Source: Actinomadura violacea (GTDB lineage: Bacteria > Actinomycetota > Actinomycetes > Streptosporangiales > Streptosporangiaceae). Taken from it: a stretch of DNA of 64,000 nucleotides. Numbering within the stretch: position 1 is the stretch's first letter; every line of letters begins with the position of its first letter. The notes beneath the pieces were generated by a model, which ran no database searches, was not told the origin of the DNA, and saw only the letters and a program-made list of their open reading frames with translations. The DNA is taken from NCBI RefSeq assembly GCF_017573465.1, contig NZ_JAGEPF010000001.1, positions 372,001-436,000 on the forward strand, given 5' to 3'. This document shows positions 45,267-53,932 of the stretch, piece after piece. The position numbers were made by a program, and so were the translations under genes.

Positions 45267-46867
45267 GCCAGGTCCGTGATCTCGATGAGGTGCTCGGGCC
45301 CGCCGAGCACACCGTCCTCGGTCATGACGCGCACCTCCCCGCCGCCGGGCACCAGCGACAGCCGCACCTCCAGCGACCCGTCCCCGGTGACGGCCTTCAC
45401 CTCGGTGTCACCCGGCAGCCGTGCCGCGAGCGCGTCCCCCAGCAGGGACAGGAACAGCCGGAACGCCCGCGCGTCCAGCACGCCCAGCTCCGACAGCAGG
45501 ACGGGGCCGCCGGTGCGCAGCCGCGCCCGCGCCGCAGCCGTCTCCGCGGCCTCCCGGTCGGCGCGCTCGCGCAGCAGCCGGCGCATCTCCGTCCGGTCCT
45601 GGACCCGGTTGGGCTTGCCGCGCCGCTCGTAGGAGCCGGTCCGGCGCAGCTGCGGCGAGATCCGCACCGGCGGCGCGTCCGCCCACGGCGCCCCCTGCGG
45701 TTCCGTCTCCGCCCACTCCGCCAGCGTCGCGGCCGTGACGGTGAGGTGCCGCGCGGACGCGAGCCCGAACGCCGCCCGCCACAGCCGGTGCATCGCCGCC
45801 TCGTCCGGAGCCTCGGCGAACCAGCGGGCCAATGTCCGGAAGTCCGCCGACCGGTCCGAGCGGCCCGAGCGGCGCTCGTTCAGCAGCCCCACCGTGTCGA
45901 GGAGCTGCTTGATCGCCGTCACCGCCGACTGGCGCAGCAGCCGCGCCTGCGACGGGCGGTCCGCGCCGCCGGAGACGAACCAGTCCCGCAGGCCCCGCCA
46001 CCGGTTGCGCCACGACTCCAGCGCCGCGGCCTCGGCGCGTCCGAACGCCTCGGCGGCGTCCGCGCCCTCCGGGACCGCGTCGGACGCCTCCCGCCGCGCC
46101 GCCAGCCCGAGCAGCCGCTCGTGGCCGCGCGCCTCGGCCTCGTCCAGCAGCCGGGCGATGTGCGCGCCGGAGTTGGCGAGGTCGGCGATGAACCGGTTGA
46201 TGTAGTCGATCAGCCGTTCCTTGTAGGCGATGAACCCCTCGACGTCGCCGTCGGAGAAGTCGATCGCCCGCCGCAGCGACGACATGAACGCCTGCGCGTT
46301 GTCGGCCAGCGAGGAGAACCGGTCCGCCAGCGCGAGCAGCAGCAGATGGACCTTGGCCGGATCCGGGTCCTTCTCCGCCGCCAGCACCGACAGGGCCGCG
46401 AGCTGGTCGGCGATGTCGGTGAGCGCCACCGACTGCAGCACGCCGCGCTGCCCGATCGCCTCCTCGTAGAACGCGATCGCCTGCTCGGCGGCGTGACCGG
46501 CCGCGGTGAGCTGGAACAGGAACCGCTTGCGGTGGAAGTCCTCGACCGTGGTCACCCGGCCGGTGTCGGCGTCGGCCCGCAGGTTTCCCCATTCGACGAG
46601 CTTGTCCAGCGCCTGCGCGAGCTGCTCGTCGCCGTCGCGCCGCAGCTCCGCCGCCACGTCCTCCGGGCGCAGATGGACGATGAACCGCTCCTTCGCCCGC
46701 GCGAACGAGCGCAGCACGTCCCTGTACAGGGCCGCGTTCGGCGCACTGAGATGCGCGAACGGCTGCGCCCCTCCTTCCGAAACCCGATCCGCCACCGCCC
46801 CATTGTCACCTTCCGGCAGGAGTGAATGCGCCGACTTCGTCCACTCAGGAATGTCGGACCATCTCAC
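45263..46867 (-). CDS. jetA: Wadjet JetA (TIGR02677 / DUF2397)
   Basis: The 534-residue protein contains the DUF2397 opening PFAHLSAPNAALYRDVLRSF and RFIVHLRPEDVAAELR. A long helical middle follows, and the C-terminus ends GGPEHLIEITDLA. In Wadjet it is the kleisin-like subunit. Start GTG 46867 has AGGAG 4 bases upstream; a GTG at 46795 would begin nearer to the conserved PFAHL and is the alternative. It is first gene of the jetABCD operon, divergent from the helicase gene with almost no gap. Confidence 0.9.
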   Translation of the reverse strand: MRWSDIPEWTKSAHSLLPEGDNGAVADRVSEGGAQPFAHLSAPNAALYRDVLRSFARAKERFIVHLRPEDVAAELRRDGDEQLAQALDKLVEWGNLRADADTGRVTTVEDFHRKRFLFQLTAAGHAAEQAIAFYEEAIGQRGVLQSVALTDIADQLAALSVLAAEKDPDPAKVHLLLLALADRFSSLADNAQAFMSSLRRAIDFSDGDVEGFIAYKERLIDYINRFIADLANSGAHIARLLDEAEARGHERLLGLAARREASDAVPEGADAAEAFGRAEAAALESWRNRWRGLRDWFVSGGADRPSQARLLRQSAVTAIKQLLDTVGLLNERRSGRSDRSADFRTLARWFAEAPDEAAMHRLWRAAFGLASARHLTVTAATLAEWAETEPQGAPWADAPPVRISPQLRRTGSYERRGKPNRVQDRTEMRRLLRERADREAAETAAARARLRTGGPVLLSELGVLDARAFRLFLSLLGDALAARLPGDTEVKAVTGDGSLEVRLSLVPGGGEVRVMTEDGVLGGPEHLIEITDLA

Positions 46868-46883
46868 TACGCTCCTACCGTCA

Positions 46884-48584
46884 GTGAGTACGCGACCGCA
46901 GATTGTGAGTACGGTGGAACTTCATCCCACGTCAACGCGGCGTCAGGCCCGGCAGGACGAATCGCGCAGGCTGCGCGGTCTCGAGCGTGAGGCGGCGGCG
47001 CGGGCCAGAGTGCTTCTCGCGCAGCGGACGCCGCCGGACCGGGTGGTCCTCCGCCTGGGTCCCACCAACTCCGGAAAGACCCATGGCGCGATCGAGTTCC
47101 TCGTCGCGCAGGCCGAGCAGGGGCGGTCGGGCACCTACGCCGCTCCGCTGCGGATGCTCGCCCAGGAGGCCTACGAGCGCCTCCGCACACGCCTGCCCCC
47201 CGAGCGCGTCGGCCTCCTGACCGGCGAGGAACGGATCAATCCGCAGGCCGATGTCGTCTCCTGCACCGCCGAGTCGGCGCGCATCAGCGGCGACGCACTC
47301 GCACTCGACGAGGCGCACTGGCTCGCCGACCCCGACCGGGGCCACGCCTGGACCAGGCTGCTGCTGGCGGGCTCCCACCGCCACATCCATGTGGCCGCCG
47401 CACCCGAGGCCGGCCACCTGATCCGCGCCGCCCTCGCCGGGGCCCGCCACATCGAGACCGAACAACACGCGCGGCAGGCCGAACTGCTCCACACGTCCGC
47501 ACTGAAGCCCGCGACGATTCCCGCAGGCTCGGCGGTGGTCGCCTTCAGCCGCAGAGCCGTGCTGGCCCTGCACCGCGAACTGCTCGATCACGGCCGCAGC
47601 GCCACCGTCCTGTACGGAGCCATGCCTCCCGGAGCGCGCCGGGAGCAGATCCGGCGGCTGACCGCCGGCGAGGTCGAAGTGATCGTCACGACGGACGTCA
47701 TCGGCCACGGGATCAACCTGCCGCTGCGCGCGGTGGCCTTCGCCGAGACCACCAAGTTCGACGGCAGGGAGCGCCGCCCGCTGCGCCTGTGGGAAGCGGC
47801 GCAGATAGCGGGCCGCGCCGGCCGGCGGGGCCTTGGCGCCGGGGACGGGACCGTCGCGGTGTACGCGAGCGGTGTCCCCGGCTTCGCCCCCGACCGGGGG
47901 CTCGTCCGCGCGGCCGTCGCCGCGGCGAACGGCGCGCCGTCCGGCCTCTCGATCACCAGGGCCCATCTGCGCCCGGACTGGCCCGAACTCGGCGAACCCG
48001 CCCCGGCCGAGATCCCGCACGCCCTGACCGGCTGGCGGAGGGCGGCCCGCCACGAGGCCCGGGCCCACCCCTGGCTGCGCCCGGCACCGATCGAGACGCT
48101 GCTCGACCAGTGGCACGCGATCCGCGCATCGGTCGGCGTCCGCGCGGCGGTCGACGCCCCCTGGCCCGGCGCGGGCCCGACGGTCTGGCGGCTGATGACC
48201 CTGCCCGTGGACGCCGGCGGCGCCCTCGCGGAGATCGCCTCCGCGGTGCTGACCGGCCGCTCCCTGCGAAAGCTGCTCCGCGCCGGATCCGTGATCTCCC
48301 GGATGGGTCTCGACGAGGCGGAACGCCACGCCGCGACCATGCGCGACCTGCGGGCCGCCGGCCGGTCGTTCGGCCCCGTCGGCGGGGTCGACCCGGAAGA
48401 GGCCTCGGCAGGAGAAGAAGCGGCGTCCAGGCGGATCGCCGGACTCGTCGCCCGGCACGGCCCCCTCGCCGACGCCTCACTGTGCGCGTCGTGCGGTGGC
48501 CCGTGCGCCCCCTGGTTCAGGCGATGCGACGACTGCCACCACGCCGTCTCCGGCTGGTACTACGGGGATCCGTACGGCTGGTGA
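46884..48584 (+). CDS. Suv3-like DExH helicase with C-terminal Cys cluster
   Basis: A 566-residue helicase. Motif I is RLGPTNSGKTHGAIEFL (about 57-73), the Suv3-type P-loop; then APLRMLAQEAYERL (motif Ia), DEAHWLADPDRGHAWT (motif II), VTTDVIGHGINLPLRAVAF and QIAGRAGRRG (motif VI). A C-terminal Cys cluster (CASCGGPCAPWFRRCDDC) looks like a zinc ribbon. Suv3 relatives unwind RNA or RNA:DNA. The start is uncertain: GTG 46884 is used, because ATG 46851 would overlap the divergent jetA start. Its role next to Wadjet is unknown. Confidence 0.85.
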   Translation: MSTRPQIVSTVELHPTSTRRQARQDESRRLRGLEREAAARARVLLAQRTPPDRVVLRLGPTNSGKTHGAIEFLVAQAEQGRSGTYAAPLRMLAQEAYERLRTRLPPERVGLLTGEERINPQADVVSCTAESARISGDALALDEAHWLADPDRGHAWTRLLLAGSHRHIHVAAAPEAGHLIRAALAGARHIETEQHARQAELLHTSALKPATIPAGSAVVAFSRRAVLALHRELLDHGRSATVLYGAMPPGARREQIRRLTAGEVEVIVTTDVIGHGINLPLRAVAFAETTKFDGRERRPLRLWEAAQIAGRAGRRGLGAGDGTVAVYASGVPGFAPDRGLVRAAVAAANGAPSGLSITRAHLRPDWPELGEPAPAEIPHALTGWRRAARHEARAHPWLRPAPIETLLDQWHAIRASVGVRAAVDAPWPGAGPTVWRLMTLPVDAGGALAEIASAVLTGRSLRKLLRAGSVISRMGLDEAERHAATMRDLRAAGRSFGPVGGVDPEEASAGEEAASRRIAGLVARHGPLADASLCASCGGPCAPWFRRCDDCHHAVSGWYYGDPYGW

Positions 48585-48684
48585 CCGAACCCTGGCTCCG
48601 GCGGGACGAGCGCCTGCCGCCGGCCTCGCTGTGGCTGCTCGAGGAACGTACCAGCGCCGGCGGCACCGACCGGGCCCTCGGCGC

Positions 48685-48906
48685 GCTCGCCGGTCGAAGG
48701 CGCTGCTTCCCGACCGCCAGGCCGTCTACCAGACGCTCGGCGTCCGGCTCGTCTACCGCCCGGACAAACAAGAAATCCGGGTCGAGGCTGACCTCGACCC
48801 GGATCGTGTCGTGACATCCATGACCCCGAATTTGGGGAAACGGTACGTGTCCGAGGGGGGACTTGAACCCCCATGCCCCGTGAAGGGCACTAGCACCTCA
48901 AGCTAG
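48685..48906 (+). pseudogene. C-terminal relic of a serine integrase adjoining tRNA-Leu
   Basis: The frame reads LLPDRQAVYQTLGVRLVYRP, then DKQEIRVEADLDPDR, the usual C-terminal end of actinobacterial serine recombinases. It continues straight into the antisense of the tRNA gene (NLGKRYVSEGGLEPPCPV). The catalytic resolvase domain is gone. It marks a former site-specific element that integrated in or near this tRNA. Confidence 0.7.
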
Positions 48907-48933
48907 CGCGTCTGCCTATTCCGCCACCCGGAC
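48848..48933 (-). tRNA. tRNA-Leu (anticodon GAG)
   Basis: An 86-nt tRNA on the minus strand. The acceptor pairs GTCCGGG with CTCGGAC, discriminator A at 48848. The anticodon stem is CTAGC/GCTAG with loop TTGAGGT, giving anticodon GAG (CUC/CUU codons). A long variable arm (TGCCCTTCACGGGGCA) is present as expected for tRNA-Leu, and the T-loop is GTTCAAGTC. CCA is not encoded. Confidence 0.95.
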
Positions 48934-49058
48934 CGGTGTCGCAGGCCGCAGCGCGGCTGCGGCGGGCTTCACCATACCAAAGGACTCGAGTCGCGGCGAA
49001 GTCGATCGAGCGGGCACGATGGTGGGGTACGAGGACGGCTAGCGCGAAGGTGATCACT

Positions 49059-50369
49059 GTGGCCCACCAGCCGACCGCTGAGGACGAGGTCGTCGGGCTC
49101 TGCCAGGAGCTGATCCGGATCGACACCAGCAATCCGGGCGACCATTCGGGGCCCGGGGAGCGGGTCGCGGCGGAGTACGTCGCCGAGAGGCTCGCGGAGG
49201 TGGGGCTGGAGGCGACGATCCTCGAGTCGCACCCCGGGCGCGCCAGTGTGGTGGCGCGGATCGAGGGAGAGGACCCGGGGCGGGACGCCCTGCTGCTGCA
49301 CGGGCACCTGGACGTGGTGCCCGCGCGCAGGGAGGACTGGACGCGGGACCCGTTCGGCGGCGAGATCGCGGACGGGTGCGTCTGGGGTCGCGGGGCCGTG
49401 GACATGAAGGACATGGACGCGATGATCCTCGCGGTGGTGCGGCAGCGGCTCCGGGAGGGGCGCCGGCCGCCGCGGGACGTGGTGCTGGCGTTCCTGGCCG
49501 ACGAGGAGGCCGGCGGCAAGTGGGGCGCGCAGTGGCTCGTCGAGGAGCATCCAGGGCTGTTCGAGGGGTGCACCGAGGCCGTGGGGGAGGTCGGCGGGTT
49601 CAGCCTGACGGTGCCCGGCGACAAGCGGATGTACCTGATCGAGACGGCGGAGAAGGGCATCGCGTGGATGAACCTGACCGCCAGGGGGACGGCCGGGCAC
49701 GGGTCGATGGTGCATCCGGACAACGCGGTGACGGCGCTGGCGGCGGCGGTCGCGCGGCTGGGGGCGCACGAGTTCCCGGTCCGGATGACGAAGACGGTGC
49801 GGGCGTTCCTGGAGCGGGCGTGCCTGGCGTACGGGGTGGAGTTCGATCCGGAGCACCCGGAGGCGTGCCTGGAGGAGATCGGGCCGCTGGCGCGGATGAT
49901 CGGGGCGACGCTGCGGCACACGCTGAATCCGACGCGGCTGGACGCGGGATACAAGACGAATGTCATTCCGCAGAGCGCGACGGCTCAGGTCGACGGGCGT
50001 TTCGTTCCGGGTTATGAGGACGATTTCTTCGCGACGGTGGACGAACTTCTCGGGCCGGACGTCCAGCGGGATTTCGTGCATCACGACCACGCGCTGGAGA
50101 CCGAGTACGAGGGGGCGCTGGTCGCGGCGATGGAGGCGGCGCTGACCTCGGAGGACCCGGGGGCGCTGCCGGTACCGTACTGCCTGAGCGGCGGGACGGA
50201 TGCGAAGTCGTTCGCGCGGCTCGGGATGCGGTGCTTCGGTTTCGCGCCGCTGAAACTGCCCCCAGAGTTGGACTTTTCCGGAATGTTCCATGGCATCGAC
50301 GAGCGCGTTCCGGTGGACGGTCTGCGCTTCGGCGTGCGGGTTCTCGACCAATTCCTTGATCGGTCTTGA
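49059..50369 (+). CDS. M20 family metallopeptidase
   Basis: A 436-residue M20 peptidase or deacylase. It has HGHLDVVP (metal His/Asp), GRGAVDMKDMDAM and LAFLADEEAGG (catalytic Glu), with GTAGHGSMVHPDNAVTAL in the dimerisation domain and FGFAPLKLP then HGIDERVPVDGLR at the C-terminus. GTG 49059 has GAAGGTGA 6 bases upstream. It probably hydrolyses N-acyl amino acids or dipeptides in the cytoplasm. It lies just beyond the tRNA and is monocistronic. Confidence 0.92.
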   Translation: MAHQPTAEDEVVGLCQELIRIDTSNPGDHSGPGERVAAEYVAERLAEVGLEATILESHPGRASVVARIEGEDPGRDALLLHGHLDVVPARREDWTRDPFGGEIADGCVWGRGAVDMKDMDAMILAVVRQRLREGRRPPRDVVLAFLADEEAGGKWGAQWLVEEHPGLFEGCTEAVGEVGGFSLTVPGDKRMYLIETAEKGIAWMNLTARGTAGHGSMVHPDNAVTALAAAVARLGAHEFPVRMTKTVRAFLERACLAYGVEFDPEHPEACLEEIGPLARMIGATLRHTLNPTRLDAGYKTNVIPQSATAQVDGRFVPGYEDDFFATVDELLGPDVQRDFVHHDHALETEYEGALVAAMEAALTSEDPGALPVPYCLSGGTDAKSFARLGMRCFGFAPLKLPPELDFSGMFHGIDERVPVDGLRFGVRVLDQFLDRS

Positions 50370-50469
50370 AATTCCCGTTGCCAATGCGATGTGTGGTGCT
50401 ATCGTCACCGTTCGTAGGGACCCGCCCGTCCCGTGAGGGATGGGCGGTGGTCGCAACGGAGGTCTCACG

Positions 50470-51174
50470 GTGGCAGGTGTCGCGGCGCGGGCAGGGACGG
50501 TTCCCGTCCTGCTGCGCCGTGCCGTCGCCGCGCGGATGGTCCGGCGGCTGCTCGTCCTCGCCGGCCTGCTGATCGCGGGCTGGCTCCTCGGCGGCATGGC
50601 GCAGCAGGCCAGCGCCAGCGCCGCCGAAACGCCCGCGCCGAGCGTCCCGGCCAAGGTCGCGCCGGTGCTGGCGCACGTGCTGAAGGCCCCGCGCACGCCG
50701 GCGATCCCGCCGGTGGTCGGGGCCGTGAAGCGCCCGGCGCCCGTGCGGGCGCTGGCTCCGGCCGGGCCCGCGGCGCCGGTGCGGCCGGCCGCACCGGCGG
50801 CGAAGGCCGCGGCGCCGGCCGACCGGCACGCGGTCCCGCAGAAGGTCCACCATGCTCCCCGCCGCGCGGCGCGGAGCGCGGTGCGCGTGCACCGGTCGCC
50901 GGACCGGACGCACGCGGTCCAGCGGACGCCCCGGGCGTCCCATGTCCGGCATCACCGTGCCATTGAGCGGCATCCCGCGCCTTTCCAGGCGCCGGACCGG
51001 TCCGGCACGCACTCGGTGGCCTGCGGCGGTGTTCCGATCGGTGCCGCCGCCGGGCTGCCGTCCGTTTTCCCCTGGGCTCCGGTTCCGCCGCGAGCCTGCG
51101 TTCCGCGCGCTTTCGGCGCGGTTCCCCCGGCCGTCCGCACCGCTGCGGACGAGCCCTCTTTCGCGCCTGACTAA
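50470..51174 (+). CDS. Envelope-anchored Pro/Ala-rich protein next to the chaplin gene
   Basis: The 234-residue protein begins with a signal or anchor (MVRRLLVLAGLLIAGWLLGG) followed by an ASASAAE signal-peptidase-like site. A long Pro/Ala/Arg/His-rich region follows and a Cys pair lies near the C-terminus (CGGVPIGAAAGLPS, PRACVPRA). GTG 50470 is used because GGAGG lies 7 bases upstream. TTGCCA and TATCGT boxes 16 bp apart (50378-50405) may be its promoter. Its place before the chaplin-repeat gene in the same direction suggests a surface role. The family is unknown to me. Confidence 0.65.
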   Translation: MAGVAARAGTVPVLLRRAVAARMVRRLLVLAGLLIAGWLLGGMAQQASASAAETPAPSVPAKVAPVLAHVLKAPRTPAIPPVVGAVKRPAPVRALAPAGPAAPVRPAAPAAKAAAPADRHAVPQKVHHAPRRAARSAVRVHRSPDRTHAVQRTPRASHVRHHRAIERHPAPFQAPDRSGTHSVACGGVPIGAAAGLPSVFPWAPVPPRACVPRAFGAVPPAVRTAADEPSFAPD

Positions 51175-51307
51175 TTCCTGATCTGAGCGCTCCCGGCGTG
51201 GGCCCGTGCGGCTCGGGCCCGGCGTGAGCGTGCCGTCAGGCGTGTCCTTTCCACGAGACCGAACCGGGGTCTCGGCATTCCATTCATCATCCCCCGAACG
51301 GAGCATC

Positions 51308-53569
51308 ATGCGAACGTGGGCAAAAAGCACCGCGCGCACCGCGGCGGTCACCGCGAGTTTCGTCGCCCTCGGCGTCAGCGCCATTCCCGCCAACGCCTTC
51401 GCCGACACCACGAACGGTGACGGCAGCGTCCTCGGCGGCAACCAGGTCGACCTGCCGATCTCCGCGCCGGTCGACGTCAGCGGGAACGGCGCCGGGATCG
51501 TCGGCGCCGGGCACGGCGCGTCCAGGGGCGGCGCGTCCGTGCTGAACGGCGGCGGCGGAGGCGGCCAGCACACCTCCGGCAAGGGCAGCGTCGGCGGCGG
51601 CAACCAGGTGAACGCGCCGATCTCGCTGCCGGTGAACGCGTGCGGCAACGCGGTCGCGCTGATCGGCAAGGCGGGCGCGGGCTGCCCCGGCGGCTCGTCG
51701 GTGCGCAACGGCGGCGGGCACGGCGGCCAGCAGACCTCCGGTGAGCACAGCGTGCTCGGCGGGAACCAGGTGAACGCGCCGATCTCCGCGCCCGTGGACG
51801 TCTGCGGCAACGCCGTCGCGATCATCGGCAAGGCCGAGGCGGGCTGCAAGGGCGGCGCGATCGTCGACAACGGCGGCGACGCGGGCCGCGGCCGCAGCGG
51901 GCAGAGCACCGACGGCGCGCTCGGGGTCATCGCGGGCAACCAGGTGAACGCGCCGATCAGCGCGCCGGTGAACGTGTGCGGGAACGCGGTCGCGATCGTC
52001 GGCGAGGCGGTGGCCGGCTGCGAGGGCGGCGCGATCGTCAAGAACGGCGGGCACACCGGCGCGGGCCAGCAGACGAACGGGCTGCACAGCGTGCTCGGCG
52101 GGAACCAGGCGAACGCGCCGGTCAGCGCGCCGGTGGACGTGTGCGGGAACGCGATCGGCAACGCCCTGGCCGCATGCGAGGGCGGCGCGTCGGTGCGCAA
52201 CGGCGGGCACGGGTCCGGCGGCCAGACGACCGACGGGGTGTCGAGCGTCCTCGGCGGGAACCAGGCGAACGCGCCGATCAGCGTCCCGGCCTCCGTCTGC
52301 GGCAACGCCGCGGCGCTGGTCGGCGAGGCGGGCGCGTACTGCGAGGGCGGCGCGCACGCCCGCACCAGCTCCGGCGGCGGCCAGCACACCTCCGGCACCG
52401 GCAGCGTCGGCGGCGGCAACCAGGGCAACGCGCCGATCACCGCCCCGGTCGACGTCTGCGGGAACGCCGCGGCGGTCGTCGGCGAGGCGGCCGCGCACTG
52501 CAACGGGCAGACGCTGGTCGAGGGCCCGCAGGGGTCCGGCGCGCAGACGTCCGGGAACGGCAGCGCCGGCGGCGGCAACCAGGCGAACGCGCCGACGAAG
52601 GCCCCGGTGGACGTGTGCGGGAACGTCGGCGCGGTCGTCGGCCGGTCTCTCGCGAAGTGCCAGGACGGACCGGGCTTCGGCGGCTACCACCCCTACGCCC
52701 GGTCCGCCGGCGAGCCCGCCGCCCCCAAGGGGACCGGCGACCCGCTGCCGGTGAACCCGGGGCTGCCCGTCCTGCCGAAGCTGCCCGTCACCGCGAACCA
52801 CCGCGACGGCGGCCCCGCCGCACTGCCCGTGACCGGCCTGCCGAACGCGACGCAGGCGGTGTCCGGGACGCTCTCGCAGGTGAACGGGATCCCCGCGACC
52901 AAGAGCGTTCCGGTCTCGGACGCCCTGTCCGCGACGAACCTGCTGCCCGGTGCCGGCGACGTGCAGCGGACCGGTGCCCCGTCCCTCGGCCCGGTGCCCG
53001 CCTCGCAGCTGCCCGGCGTGCGGAGCCTGCCCGTCCAGGGCCAGCTGCCGACGGTGAACGGCCTGCTCAACGGGGCGATGACGCCGACGATCACGCCCAA
53101 GGTCAACGGGCTGCCGCGGGTGCCCGCCGCCGGGAAGCGGTCCGGCCGCGGCGGCGGCAACGGCATGACCATCGCGACGCTGCCGGTGAACCCGGGCGCG
53201 GTGACCGGCAACGCCGGGAAGGCGCTGCCTGCGGTTCCGGCGGCGCCGGTCGTCCCGGTGGCCTCGAACGCCCGCACGTCCGGCACCGGGAACCCGCTTC
53301 CGGTGAACGGCCTGCCGGGGACGAACGGGATCAAGCTCCCCAAGACCGGCGCCGTCAAGCTGCCGGCCGCGGGGAACGTCGCGCTGCCCGCCGGGGCCGT
53401 CAAGGCGCCCGCGCCCGTCACCGACCTCGGCCCGGCCCGGACCGTCGCCGCCCACGAGCCGATCGCGCCCGCGGACGGCTCGCTGTGGGGGCTCGGCATG
53501 GCGGTGATCGGCGCGGCGTTCGCCGGCGCGGTCGCGCTGACCCGCCGGCTGCGGCCCGGCCGCCGCTGA
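51308..53569 (+). CDS. Multi-chaplin repeat surface protein with C-terminal membrane anchor
   Basis: The 753-residue protein has a signal peptide (TAAVTASFVALGVSAIPANA, cleavage near residue 31). Eight chaplin-like units follow (about 40-450), each with GNQVNAPISAPVDVCGNAVA-type core; seven keep the two Cys and the first lacks both. A Pro/Leu/Gly-rich stalk with repeated LPVN and GLP motifs follows, and the C-terminus has one membrane helix then RRLRPGRR. LPKTG appears about 80 residues before the end, too far for a normal sortase signal. Classical long chaplins have two units. A CGAGACC/GGTCTCG hairpin lies in the leader (51254-51274). Confidence 0.9.
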   Translation: MRTWAKSTARTAAVTASFVALGVSAIPANAFADTTNGDGSVLGGNQVDLPISAPVDVSGNGAGIVGAGHGASRGGASVLNGGGGGGQHTSGKGSVGGGNQVNAPISLPVNACGNAVALIGKAGAGCPGGSSVRNGGGHGGQQTSGEHSVLGGNQVNAPISAPVDVCGNAVAIIGKAEAGCKGGAIVDNGGDAGRGRSGQSTDGALGVIAGNQVNAPISAPVNVCGNAVAIVGEAVAGCEGGAIVKNGGHTGAGQQTNGLHSVLGGNQANAPVSAPVDVCGNAIGNALAACEGGASVRNGGHGSGGQTTDGVSSVLGGNQANAPISVPASVCGNAAALVGEAGAYCEGGAHARTSSGGGQHTSGTGSVGGGNQGNAPITAPVDVCGNAAAVVGEAAAHCNGQTLVEGPQGSGAQTSGNGSAGGGNQANAPTKAPVDVCGNVGAVVGRSLAKCQDGPGFGGYHPYARSAGEPAAPKGTGDPLPVNPGLPVLPKLPVTANHRDGGPAALPVTGLPNATQAVSGTLSQVNGIPATKSVPVSDALSATNLLPGAGDVQRTGAPSLGPVPASQLPGVRSLPVQGQLPTVNGLLNGAMTPTITPKVNGLPRVPAAGKRSGRGGGNGMTIATLPVNPGAVTGNAGKALPAVPAAPVVPVASNARTSGTGNPLPVNGLPGTNGIKLPKTGAVKLPAAGNVALPAGAVKAPAPVTDLGPARTVAAHEPIAPADGSLWGLGMAVIGAAFAGAVALTRRLRPGRR
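51415..52680 (+). repeat. Eight tandem chaplin-unit coding repeats
   Basis: The repeat period is about 160 nt. Each unit starts with GGCGG(C/G)AACCAGG and ends after the GGCGGC tract. The units are imperfect copies at the DNA level, so expansion or contraction by recombination is possible. Confidence 0.85.
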
Positions 53570-53579
53570 CCGGCCCGGC

Positions 53580-53720
53580 CCGCCGGCGCGGCCCGGTGCG
53601 GGCGGCCGCGCCGGCGGAGCCCGGCCCCGCGGGGCCTGCCGGACGGTGATCAGCTCCCGTCCGGCAGGCCCGTCCAAGACGCTTCGCCCGTCCCGGAGGC
53701 GCGGTCCGGGACGGGCGAAG
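53580..53720. terminator. Three tandem strong hairpins after the chaplin gene
   Basis: Three perfect stems follow the stop codon: 14 bp at 53580-53617 (CCGCCGGCGCGGCC arms), 12 bp at 53635-53668 (CCTGCCGGACGG arms) and 15 bp at 53682-53720 (CTTCGCCCGTCCCGG arms). None has a U-run, as is usual in GC-rich actinomycetes. The rest of the gap to 53932 holds a TGACGTCA palindrome near 53777 and possible promoter boxes, but no gene. Confidence 0.75.
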
Positions 53721-53932
53721 CCCTGCCCGCGGCCCCTGTACCGTTCGAGCACGTCGCAGGGCGAATATGATTACGTGACGTCATAGGTTTCGCACGTAGT
53801 GCTACGCTCCGTCCGGGACGCGGCGGACCCGCCCCGAAACGGGGCCGGATCACCGGGAACGGTGGAATCGGAGCGAACCTCCGCGATCGGCCGGAACCGC
53901 GGCCGGCCTGGCATGACGGCCGGTGCGCGCGG

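Noticed and set aside
46863..46888. CTCACT / AGTGAG inverted pair over both jetA and helicase starts
   Set aside because: Arms are only 6 bp. It is kept as a remark in the Wadjet finding and not called an operator.
49963..52578. An 871-codon minus-strand open frame with Pro-rich repeats
   Set aside because: It mirrors the chaplin-repeat gene and M20 gene; its repeats are the complement of the chaplin units.
51415..52680. CRISPR-like periodicity
   Set aside because: The 160-nt period is coding chaplin repeats, not short identical repeats with unique spacers.
51287..53752. A second long minus-strand frame (821 codons) over the chaplin gene
   Set aside because: It is Arg/Gly/Ala-rich shadow coding with no conserved motif and no start signal.
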